NCBI GenBank assembly: GCA_001627865.1
Contig: LUQO01000017.1
Location: forward strand, 1 to 53,133
DNA length: 53,133 nucleotides
DNA from: SAR324 cluster bacterium REDSEA-S27_B3
GTDB taxonomy: Bacteria > SAR324 > NAC60-12
Direction of reading: 5' to 3'
Shown in pieces: positions 27,064 to 34,983 of the stretch. How positions within the stretch are numbered: position 1 is the stretch's first letter; the number at the start of each line of letters is the position of its first letter. A program made the translations under genes and the position numbers. Under the pieces are notes generated by a model that ran no database searches, was not told the DNA's origin, and saw nothing but the letters and a program-made list of their open reading frames with translations.

Positions 27064-28932
27064 ATGAAGCAGAAATTCATCTCAGTAATCACTGTACTTT
27101 TATCACTAACAGTTTTTTCAGTCAGTGCATATGCAGAAGGAGACGTGCAGCGAGGAAAAGCAAAATACAAAGTTTGCATTGCCTGTCATGGCGATAACGG
27201 AGAAGGAAGGAAAGTCACAAATGCCCCCAGGATTTCCGGACAGCAGCCTTGGTATATAGCAAGACAGCTCAATAATTTTAAGAATGGTATTCGAGGGAAC
27301 CATCTTGATGACATTACAGGAATGCAAATGCGTCCTATAGCAATGAGCCTGTACACTGATCAGGAAATTGAAGATGTAGTGGCCTATATCGGCACTTTGG
27401 ATGGACGTGAGAAACATTCTGGTATTAACGGAAACATTCAGGCAGGCAAAACAGCTTATGCTGTTTGTGTTACATGTCATGGGGCAAACGGTGAAGGAAA
27501 CACAGCTCTTAACTCACCAAAGATTGCAGGACTTCCGGACTGGTATGTACAGCGGCAGCTCAAAAATTTCAAAAATGGTATACGAGGTGTGCATGCAAAA
27601 GATATCTACGGGCAACAGATGCGGCCGATGGCAATGACTCTTGCAGACGATGAGGCAATTCGTGACGTGACAGCATACGTGGCAACCTTAAAAGGAGTTT
27701 CCACACCGAAACCTGTAGCTGTCAAATCAGAACAAGTTGAAGCTGTTGTTAAGAGTCCTGTAAGCGAACCTCTTTATGCTCCATGCGCATCCTGTCATGG
27801 CTCAGAAGGGGAAGGAAACCAAAAATTAGGAGCACCACGCTTGGCAGGACAGCATGCATGGTATGTTGAACGGCAATTGCGTAACTGGCGTGATGGAATA
27901 CGTGGCACACATTCGGAAGATTTTTACGGAATACAGATGCGGCCAATGGCAATGACTTTGGCAAATGATGTGGATTTGAGCAAGGTAGTGGCGTTTATCA
28001 ACACACTAAGAGGCGCACCATCTAAACCAACGATCCAAGCAGACACTGCTGCCGGTAAATCAGCTTATGCAACCTGCATTGCCTGTCATGGCGCACAAGG
28101 TGAAGGTAACAAGGCTCTCAATGCACCAAAAATTGCCGGACTTCCAGACTGGTATGTAGCAAGGCAGTTAAGCAGTTTTAAAAAAGGTATCCGTGGTACA
28201 CACAAAAAAGACGTGTATGGAATGCAGATGCGTCCGATGGCGCTTAGTCTCCCAGATGATACAGCTATCAACAATGTGGCGTCATACGTGGCAACATTCA
28301 CCGAAGAATTGGTTGCTGTAACTGAAAAAACTCCTGAAGCAACCGCCACAAAAACTGCAGCAGTATCTGCAACAGGATCAGCAGCAAATGGAAAAGCTTT
28401 ATATGCTGTATGTGTTTCATGCCATGGAGCAGACGGTGCCGGAAACAAAGCACTTAACGCACCAAGGATTTCCGGACAGGAGGAATGGTATGTTGCTCGA
28501 CAATTGGCAGGTTTTAAATCCGGATTAAGAGGAACTCATAATGAAGATATCTTTGGACAGCAAATGAGACCAATGTCTTTGACCCTTACTAACGAGCAGG
28601 CTATTGCGGATGTCTCGGCTTACGTAAACACGCTCCAAGGTTCAGTGTCTGAAAAAACTGTTCAAGGTGATGCTTCCGCCGGAAAAGCCGCTTACGCGTT
28701 ATGTATTTCATGTCATGGAGCAAATGGAGAAGGCAACTCTAACTTGAATGCTCCAAGGCTGGCAGGTCAGTATGACTGGTACATAGTAAGACAACTGCAA
28801 AACTTTAAGAAGAGGATTCGCGGTGCAGATCCAAAAGACACTTTTGGTCAACAAATGAGCCCAATGGCCATGACTCTGGCGGATGATAAAGCAATTGATA
28901 ATGTAGCCGCATACATTTCAACGCTAAAGTAA
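27064..28932 (+). CDS. hexaheme cytochrome c built from six tandem c-type domains
   Basis: Periplasmic electron carrier, 622 residues, signal peptide cleaved near AYA-EGD. It has six CxxCH heme sites at residues 38, 135, 241, 338, 450 and 547, about one per 100 residues. Each repeat carries the same block: CxxCHGxxGEGN, (K/R)xxGxxxWYxxRQLxNFKxGIRG, then QMRPMxMxL with the probable axial Met. The sixth repeat has QMSPM. Units resemble cytochrome c553/c4 (COG2863 type), normally present once or twice. Repeats 2-3 and 4-5 are joined by longer Thr/Ala/Val-rich linkers. AAGGAA precedes the ATG. A two-domain relative follows. No oxidase or reductase is adjacent, so the partners are unknown. Confidence 0.93.
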   Translation: MKQKFISVITVLLSLTVFSVSAYAEGDVQRGKAKYKVCIACHGDNGEGRKVTNAPRISGQQPWYIARQLNNFKNGIRGNHLDDITGMQMRPIAMSLYTDQEIEDVVAYIGTLDGREKHSGINGNIQAGKTAYAVCVTCHGANGEGNTALNSPKIAGLPDWYVQRQLKNFKNGIRGVHAKDIYGQQMRPMAMTLADDEAIRDVTAYVATLKGVSTPKPVAVKSEQVEAVVKSPVSEPLYAPCASCHGSEGEGNQKLGAPRLAGQHAWYVERQLRNWRDGIRGTHSEDFYGIQMRPMAMTLANDVDLSKVVAFINTLRGAPSKPTIQADTAAGKSAYATCIACHGAQGEGNKALNAPKIAGLPDWYVARQLSSFKKGIRGTHKKDVYGMQMRPMALSLPDDTAINNVASYVATFTEELVAVTEKTPEATATKTAAVSATGSAANGKALYAVCVSCHGADGAGNKALNAPRISGQEEWYVARQLAGFKSGLRGTHNEDIFGQQMRPMSLTLTNEQAIADVSAYVNTLQGSVSEKTVQGDASAGKAAYALCISCHGANGEGNSNLNAPRLAGQYDWYIVRQLQNFKKRIRGADPKDTFGQQMSPMAMTLADDKAIDNVAAYISTLK

Positions 28933-29022
28933 TATATACGTAGATTTCCTAACTAGACTTTTTGCTGTTTTACAAGATTTATGTAGGTAGTTATACTAAT
29001 TTTCTGAATCATTAACTTAACT

Positions 29023-29655
29023 ATGAAGAAACTGTTTGCATTAGTAATTGCAATAACTTTTGGAATCGTGTCTGCAATTCAAATCTATGCTGCAGGCGAC
29101 CCAGTAAAGGGGAAAGCGGGTTATGCTGTTTGTATGGCATGTCATGGAGCGGATGGCATGGGGAATAATAATTTAAACGCACCAAAAATTGCCGGTCAGG
29201 AACCCTGGTATCTGGAGCGGCAATTGAAAAACTTTAAAGCGGGAATTAGGGGGGCTGATCCAAAAGATACTTTTGGAATGCAAATGCGTCCGATGGCCTT
29301 AACTTTAGCCAATGACCAGGCCATTCTGGATATGGCTGCTTATGTCTCAAGCTTGCCTGAGGGAAAAACAACTGAGAAGACAATCCAAGGAGATGTCGCA
29401 GCAGGGAAGGCAGGTTATGCCATTTGCCAGGCGTGTCACGGTCCTTCCGCGGAAGGTAGTAAAGCGTTAAACTCACCAAAATTATCCGGCCTGCAGGACT
29501 GGTATGTTGTGAGACAGTTGAAGAACTTTAAAGCAGGAATTCGCGGAACAAAAAGCGGCGATATGTTTGGAATGCAAATGCGACCTATGGCCATGATTCT
29601 AGCCAATGACGAAGCAATAAAAAATATTGCAGCATATATTGCCACATTGAAATAA
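29023..29655 (+). CDS. diheme cytochrome c (two c553/c4-like domains)
   Basis: 210 residues with a signal peptide and two CxxCH sites (Cys37-His41 and Cys135-His139), each followed by the same WYxxRQLKNFKAGIRG and QMRPMAMxL blocks as the six-domain protein upstream, to which it is clearly paralogous. Cytochrome c4 has this two-domain layout and usually carries electrons between the bc1 complex and oxidases. The gap to the upstream gene is 90 bases. Duplication within this locus is the likely source of both genes. Confidence 0.92.
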   Translation: MKKLFALVIAITFGIVSAIQIYAAGDPVKGKAGYAVCMACHGADGMGNNNLNAPKIAGQEPWYLERQLKNFKAGIRGADPKDTFGMQMRPMALTLANDQAILDMAAYVSSLPEGKTTEKTIQGDVAAGKAGYAICQACHGPSAEGSKALNSPKLSGLQDWYVVRQLKNFKAGIRGTKSGDMFGMQMRPMAMILANDEAIKNIAAYIATLK

Positions 29656-29699
29656 AGTCGATCTTCCTTCCCCATCTTTAAGAGCTTACAATATTGGGG

Positions 29700-29728
29700 A
29701 GCTTATTCACTTCCATAGCTTATTCACT
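29700..29728. repeat. 12-base direct repeat
   Basis: AGCTTATTCACT occurs at 29700-29711 and 29717-29728, between the diheme cytochrome gene and the broken permease gene. It could be an operator-like pair or chance. Confidence 0.4.
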
Positions 29729-29773
29729 GCTCTTTATTTAGAGCTTAAGTCTCCAAAAAACTAAAACCTTTCT

Positions 29774-30806
29774 GTGCGATTTTTTTTGGAAAAGCGAGTA
29801 AACACGTCACCATGGGGGCGTGTTATTGTGCTTGCTGCTGCCTTATTTCTGGTGCTGTTCATAAGTTTGTTCTTTTTTATGGCATTAGGAATAGAACCTC
29901 TGGCAGCCTACCAGATTGTCGGAGAAGAAATCTTTCTGACTCAATACGGCTGGCAGGACCTGCTGGTCAAAATGACTCCTTTACTCTTCACAGGACTTGC
30001 TCCACATGGGCACATTTGCACTTACCTGGTTTGTTTTACAGTACGACGGCAAATTGCCTGCAGGCATTCTGATTGTAATGATGTTCTTAATGGCCATGAT
30101 TGGCGGTGGATTATGGGGTAGTATTCCGGGTTATTTAAAAGCCCGATTCGGAGTAAATGAAATCATCACATCTCTTTTGCTCAACTATGTTGCTGCAGCA
30201 TGGATAGATCATTGGCTGTTTGGGGCGTGGCGTGATCCAAATACAAATAATTTTCCTATGACCAGACAATTTTCTGAAGCTGCACAACTGCCGACATTTG
30301 GAAATACTTCAGTACATGCCGGACTTATCATTGCCTTTATTACTGTTGGGATTATTTCCTGGATATTGTGGAAAACCAAATTGGGATTTCAGATTCGATT
30401 AAGCGGAGACAACCCTGACGCAGCACGCTACTCTGGTGTGAATATACGCATGGTGACAATACTGGTTTTTGCCGCAAGTGGAGCAATTGCGGGTCTTGCC
30501 GGTTTCAGTGAAGTAACCGGAATTCATTATCGCTTACAGCAAAACATCTCTATCGGCTATGGCTACACCGGAATCATTGTGGCCTGGCTGGCAAAGAATA
30601 GTCCTCTGGGAGTTATTTTAAGTGCGTTTTTCATGTCTATTGTTTTTGTAAGCGCAGAAGTTTTGCAAATTGAGTACGGTTTGCCAATAGCAATGGTTTA
30701 CCTGTATCAGGGAATAATTTTGTTTACAGTTTTGGGTACAGATATTTTCACAGATTACCGGCTGCGTTTGAAAAGACAATTGTTTGCAAGCAGTACACGG
30801 GAATGA
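29774..30806 (+). pseudogene. BMP-type ABC transporter permease 1, frame broken by an internal deletion
   Basis: Inner-membrane permease of the basic-membrane-protein (nucleoside-type, YufP-like) importers. A GTG start at 29774 gives a normal N-terminus through KMTPLLFTGLA (about 29996). The frame then runs into unrelated residues and stops at 30121. The rest of the protein continues in another frame from about 30003 (HMGTFALTWFVLQYDGKL) to 30806. The conserved segment that should lie between, about 18 residues including the IGxEGQ motif, is missing, so bases were lost in a number not divisible by three. The intact second permease keeps the corresponding block (GVINLGMEGLMLVG). Either a real lesion or an assembly error. 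Confidence 0.82.
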
Positions 30807-30917
30807 CTAATTTTTTACTGCTTTGATTTTTTAAATCAAAGCCAACATTTTTTACTCTGAATCCACCTTAAAAACCAAGCACCAAAGTTTTATCACTTTT
30901 GGAATAAACAAAGAATT

Positions 30918-31847
30918 ATGGATTTTTTTATTCAAATATTGATCGCTGCTGTAGGAATGGGTACACCATTGTTATTCGCAACTCTAGGAGGTGTTATCAG
31001 TGAACGTGCGGGAGTGATAAACCTTGGTATGGAAGGATTAATGCTGGTTGGGGCATTAGTGGCTTTTGTCGTAATGTTGAATACCGGCAGCTACTTTTAT
31101 GCGGTAGTTGCAGCCACAGTTGTTTCCGGACTGGTCTCAATGATACACGGAATTGTCTGTTTAATGCTGCGTGCAAGTCAAATAGCATCCGGACTGGCGC
31201 TTACTTTTCTCGGCACAGGACTAAGTGGTTTGTTTGGAGACAAACTTATGGGAGAAACTGTGGAACCTTTATCCAGAATTTCTATACCTGGACTGCATGC
31301 CATCCCCGTACTTGGACCGGTACTTTTCAATCAAGACATCCTCGTATATTTTTCATACCTCTGTGTTGTGCTGTCGTGGTGGATGCTTTTCAAGACACGG
31401 CTGGGACTAAACATACGTTCAATCGGCGAAGCTCCAGAGGTTTGCGATTCACTTGGACTTTCAGTGTTGAGTTATCGTTTTTACGCGGTTACTGCAGGTG
31501 GAATGTTGATAGGAATTGGAGGTGCGTATTTTCCGCTTGCATTAACCCCGTTTTGGGTGGATGGTATAACAGCGGGGCGTGGATGGATCGCGGTTGCCTT
31601 GGTAATCTTTGCTTTTTGGCACCCGATTAAGGCACTTGGCGGGGCTTATCTCTTTGGCTTTGCTCTTGCTTTAGAGCTGCGTCTGCAAATCTTAGGCATC
31701 GATTTGTCCCCATATTTTTTAAAAATGTTGCCGTATGTTTTAACAATTTTAGTTTTGACCTTGGTGACAATAAGAAATAATAGGTACGGAATTCAAGTCA
31801 TGCCCGCCGCACTGGGAACAGTGTTTTTCAGGGGTGAAAAACACTGA
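30918..31847 (+). CDS. BMP-type ABC transporter permease 2
   Basis: Integral membrane permease of 309 residues (YufQ-like, BPD_transp_2 family) with about eight to nine hydrophobic segments and the family signature around GVINLGMEGLMLVGAL. It partners permease 1 and the binding protein downstream. The last codons form one arm of a perfect 12-bp hairpin. No ABC ATPase gene lies in the cluster, so the complex needs one encoded elsewhere. Confidence 0.9.
   Translation: MDFFIQILIAAVGMGTPLLFATLGGVISERAGVINLGMEGLMLVGALVAFVVMLNTGSYFYAVVAATVVSGLVSMIHGIVCLMLRASQIASGLALTFLGTGLSGLFGDKLMGETVEPLSRISIPGLHAIPVLGPVLFNQDILVYFSYLCVVLSWWMLFKTRLGLNIRSIGEAPEVCDSLGLSVLSYRFYAVTAGGMLIGIGGAYFPLALTPFWVDGITAGRGWIAVALVIFAFWHPIKALGGAYLFGFALALELRLQILGIDLSPYFLKMLPYVLTILVLTLVTIRNNRYGIQVMPAALGTVFFRGEKH
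31819..31846 (+). terminator. 12-bp perfect hairpin across the end of permease 2
   Basis: Arms 31819-31830 (CAGTGTTTTTCA) and 31835-31846 (TGAAAAACACTG) with a GGGG loop. It includes the last codons and most of the stop codon, and is followed by ATTGTTTGTG. It is the first of three stacked hairpins before the binding-protein gene. Confidence 0.6.
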
Positions 31848-31865
31848 TTGTTTGTGCGGGTTTCC

Positions 31866-31908
31866 CCGGCATCATGCCGGATTCTGACATGGACTTTATA
31901 AAAGTCCA
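31866..31908 (+). terminator. two consecutive hairpins before the binding-protein gene
   Basis: CCGGCA/TGCCGG with a three-base loop at 31866-31880, then TGGACTTT/AAAGTCCA with an ATA loop at 31890-31908, followed by a T-rich run. The second resembles an intrinsic terminator or attenuator located 25 bases before the next start codon. Confidence 0.5.
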
Positions 31909-31932
31909 TTTAATTTTATAATGGAGATTAAT

Positions 31933-32988
31933 ATGAAAACAATGTTCGCTAAAATCACTGGTCTGATTGTAACCATTTTCTTAATTCTTGGCAGTTCAGT
32001 CTGGGCGGGAAAACCAAGCGTGGGTTTTGTATATGTAGGCCCAATTGGCGATGGCGGTTGGACTTATGCGCATGATTTGGGGCGCAAAGCACTGGAAGCT
32101 GCCGGACACGAAACAAGTTACGTTGAATCTGTACCAGAGGGTGATTCAGAACGTGTGATCCGTAAAATGGCACGAAAACATGATATAGTTTTTACAACCA
32201 GTTTTGGTTACATGGACCCAACCCTGAAAGTGGCAAAACAGCATCCTGACAAAGTTTTCCTGCACTGCTCAGGATTTAAGCAGGACAAAAACATGGCCAA
32301 CTATTTTGGCCGAATGTATCAGGCCAAATACCTTGCCGCCATTATTGCAGGAGGAATGAGTAAAAAGGGGCGTATCGGTATTGTCGGTTCTCAGCCGATT
32401 CCGGAAATAATAAGGCACATCAACTCCATCGCCCTTGGGGCACAACAATCAAATCCTGATATTGAAGTAGAGGTTTTGTGGATCAACAGCTGGTTTGATC
32501 CTGCCAAAGAAAGTGACGCAGCGCAAGCCCTGATTGATAACGGCGCAGACGTAATTGTCACCATGGCGGATTCCGCGGCAACAGTTCAAGTCTCAAAGAA
32601 AAATGGCGTATATGCGATTGGCAATGACACAGATATGGCCATCTATGGTAAAGAAGCACATTTGACTGCTGCTGTCTGGAACTGGGATGTCTATTATCTT
32701 GAAGCTGTCAAAGCCGTAGAAAATGGAACATGGAAAGCCGGCTCTGACTGGTGGGGACTTGACAGTGGAATTGTCGGCCTGACCAGTTTTCATCCGGATG
32801 TTCCACAATCCCTGATTAGAAAAATGAACAAGGAAAGAGGAAAAATTCTTAGTGGTGCCATGGATGTGTTCGACCATGGATTTACCAAGCAGGATGGAAC
32901 ACGCGTCACAAAGGCCTTGACTGACGGTGAAATGCTTGGTATGAAATTCTATGTCAAAGGAATTATTTCCAAGCCTCCTTCCGGATAA
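31933..32988 (+). CDS. BMP-family periplasmic substrate-binding protein
   Basis: Binding protein of about 351 residues, start at 31933 because GGAG lies six bases upstream and the Sec signal peptide (ending SVWA-GKP) then begins correctly; an ATG at 31921 would add four residues. Family segments are VGFVYVGPIGDGGWTYAHDLG, TTSFGYMDPTLKVAKQHPD, IGIVGSQPIPE and VLWINSWFDPAKESDAAQALI. It lacks a lipobox, as do the proteobacterial members. BMP proteins bind nucleosides, purines or related compounds; the amidase downstream hints at an amide or N-heterocyclic substrate, which is inference. Confidence 0.92.
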   Translation: MKTMFAKITGLIVTIFLILGSSVWAGKPSVGFVYVGPIGDGGWTYAHDLGRKALEAAGHETSYVESVPEGDSERVIRKMARKHDIVFTTSFGYMDPTLKVAKQHPDKVFLHCSGFKQDKNMANYFGRMYQAKYLAAIIAGGMSKKGRIGIVGSQPIPEIIRHINSIALGAQQSNPDIEVEVLWINSWFDPAKESDAAQALIDNGADVIVTMADSAATVQVSKKNGVYAIGNDTDMAIYGKEAHLTAAVWNWDVYYLEAVKAVENGTWKAGSDWWGLDSGIVGLTSFHPDVPQSLIRKMNKERGKILSGAMDVFDHGFTKQDGTRVTKALTDGEMLGMKFYVKGIISKPPSG

Positions 32989-33009
32989 TCCATTTTAATA
33001 TTTTCCAGC

Positions 33010-33031
33010 GTCGGGTCAGGTTTGGCCCGAC
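33010..33031 (+). terminator. GC-rich hairpin after the binding-protein gene
   Basis: GTCGGGTC (33010-33017) pairs with GGCCCGAC (33024-33031) with one G-T pair and a six-base loop, 22 bases past the stop. There is no T-run, so it may mark the mRNA end rather than terminate. Confidence 0.45.
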
Positions 33032-33104
33032 ACATCATATTTCACAACAGCATTCTGCTTTTAAGTCCCTCCATTTAATTCAAACCTTCCTCTGCAGAAA
33101 AACC

Positions 33105-33308
33105 ATGAGTAATCAATGGTCTGATTTTATTGAAAGAAATATAGATGTCCCGGAAGTAAAGTCAGCATTAAAATCCGCCAAAAATCATTCAGACATTAAA
33201 CAGAATTATATATGTCTGGTGCCTTTTGAAGCAGAACCCTCCGGTTTTAGCAAAGTTATCTCCACCTGGAAATTAAAGCAAGAGCAGACAGAGGATCAAA
33301 ATGCCTGA
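33105..33308 (+). CDS. small protein preceding an amidase (possible AtzG/GatC-like partner)
   Basis: 67 residues, polar, probably helical, with the C-terminal segment VPFEAEPSGFSKV. Its end overlaps the start of the amidase gene by eight bases, indicating coupled translation. In GatCAB and in AtzE-AtzG a small subunit of similar size is encoded next to the amidase and wraps around it, and its C-terminus has a Pro/Glu-rich stretch such as this. The similarity seen here is weak, so this is a hypothesis from size, position and that short segment. Confidence 0.6.
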   Translation: MSNQWSDFIERNIDVPEVKSALKSAKNHSDIKQNYICLVPFEAEPSGFSKVISTWKLKQEQTEDQNA

Positions 33309-34722
33309 TGATTCTTTGTCTCGGATGAGTCTGATTGAGATATCCGGAGCAATTGCCCGGCGTGAGGTATCTTCAATGGAAGTTGTCCGTAATAATTTGG
33401 AGCAACTGGAAGAACAAGGGGAATCACTTAATTGTGTTGCACGTTTGTTTCCGGAAGAAGCTCTAGCGGACGCGGAATTAGCTGATCAGGAATTATCATC
33501 CGGAAACTCGCGTGGACCATTGCATGGTGTACCGCTGACACATAAAGACATGTTTTACCGTAAAGGTAAAATATCCGCATGCGGTTCAAAAATCTGTGAA
33601 AAGTATCTCCCTTCCGTAACGGCAACAGCACTTCTTAAACTGGATCAAGCTGGTGCGTTGGACATTGGCCGTTTGAATATGGTGGAGTTTGCCTATGGAC
33701 TTACAGGACATAACGAAATCACTGGGGATGTTCAAAACCCATTGAGTCTCAACCATATTCCCGGAGGTTCCTCAAGCGGCCCTGCAGCCGCGGTTGGGGC
33801 GTTTTTAAGTTATGGTTCGCTTGGTTCTGACACAGGCGGTTCAATTCGCTTTCCGGCGTCATGCTGTGGGCTTGTAGGCATTAAACCAACTTATGGACGT
33901 GTCAGTCGTTTCGGTGCAATGCCTCTTTCATTTTCCCTGGATCATATAGGACCACTCACCAGAACTGTTACTGACTGCGCTTTGCTGACACAAATTATTT
34001 CAGGTGCAGATACAAATGATCCGACTTCACTCAATCATAAAAAAACGGATTACCTTGAGAATATTGATTCAGGAATAAATGGGATAAAAATTGGTATTCC
34101 TGCTACCTATTTTGATGAAAAAGTACATCCGGAAGTGTTGAGAGAAATCAATAAAAGCAGAGATGTTTTCCGGAGCCTCGGCGCAAATATTGTGGAAATT
34201 GATCTTCCGGATAATTTTGAAGTATGTAACTCTATGGCAAACATTATTACCGCTTCAGAAGGCAGTTCTGCTCACGCCAAGTGGTTGAAAGAAAAGCCTG
34301 AAGATTATGGTTCACAAACAAGAGAACGCCTGATGTCAGGATTATTTTTTTCTTCTGTGGATTATCTTGACGCGTTAAAATTACGCAATGTTATTTTGCA
34401 GGAATTCCTGCAGGATGTTTTCAGCAAGGTGGACATACTGCACGCACCTGTTGTACCAATTCCTGTACCAACACTGGCCGAATCTGACATTCAGTCAAAT
34501 CCCGGATTTATTGAATATCTTATGTTGCTTGGCCACTGTACCCGCCCGTTTGATTATCTAGGTCTTCCGGCTATCACTGTACCTGCCGGACAAACAGATA
34601 ATGGTCTCCCTACAGGATTTCAGCTGGTTACACCCCCTCTTGAAGAAGCACTATTGTTCCAAGCCGCACGTGCTTATGAAAAAGAAAACTCCTGGTTCTT
34701 TCCTGTCTTAAATGATAACTAA
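33301..34722 (+). CDS. amidase signature family hydrolase
   Basis: 473 residues with the complete Ser-cisSer-Lys triad: Lys82 in VPLTHKDMF, Ser157 in GGSSSGPAAA and nucleophile Ser181 in SDTGGSIRFPAS. The length and the GIKPTYGRVSRFGAM segment resemble GatA/AtzE-like amidases, and a small protein gene precedes and overlaps it. Standing behind a BMP-type importer, it may release ammonia from an imported amide. It is not gatA proper, since gatB and gatC are not adjacent; that role cannot be fully excluded. Confidence 0.9.
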   Translation: MPDDSLSRMSLIEISGAIARREVSSMEVVRNNLEQLEEQGESLNCVARLFPEEALADAELADQELSSGNSRGPLHGVPLTHKDMFYRKGKISACGSKICEKYLPSVTATALLKLDQAGALDIGRLNMVEFAYGLTGHNEITGDVQNPLSLNHIPGGSSSGPAAAVGAFLSYGSLGSDTGGSIRFPASCCGLVGIKPTYGRVSRFGAMPLSFSLDHIGPLTRTVTDCALLTQIISGADTNDPTSLNHKKTDYLENIDSGINGIKIGIPATYFDEKVHPEVLREINKSRDVFRSLGANIVEIDLPDNFEVCNSMANIITASEGSSAHAKWLKEKPEDYGSQTRERLMSGLFFSSVDYLDALKLRNVILQEFLQDVFSKVDILHAPVVPIPVPTLAESDIQSNPGFIEYLMLLGHCTRPFDYLGLPAITVPAGQTDNGLPTGFQLVTPPLEEALLFQAARAYEKENSWFFPVLNDN

Positions 34723-34983
34723 TTTTTTTATAATAAAGTTATTTCAGATTTTCTTTTATTATTTCCTTGACTTATGTCGTGTAACTAAAAGAGAATATCC
34801 CCCAGAAATTAATCTCAATATGCGGTTAAATAAAATATAGTTAAATCATTGTTGATTAACATATTAACTTGCAAATTATTCTGGATGTGAAAGTCTCATT
34901 CCACAAACTTGATATTTATAAATATGTTGCTGATATCCGAATTGAACCTCTTGTTAGCAACACATAAATAAGGAGTATATCTT

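Noticed and set aside
27064..28932. Assembly duplication producing the six-domain cytochrome
   Set aside because: The six units differ at many positions and have distinct linkers, so a simple assembly duplication is unlikely, although read support was not available.
33301..34722. gatA of the glutamyl-tRNA amidotransferase
   Set aside because: No gatB or typical gatC is adjacent and the context is an ABC importer; kept as a general amidase.
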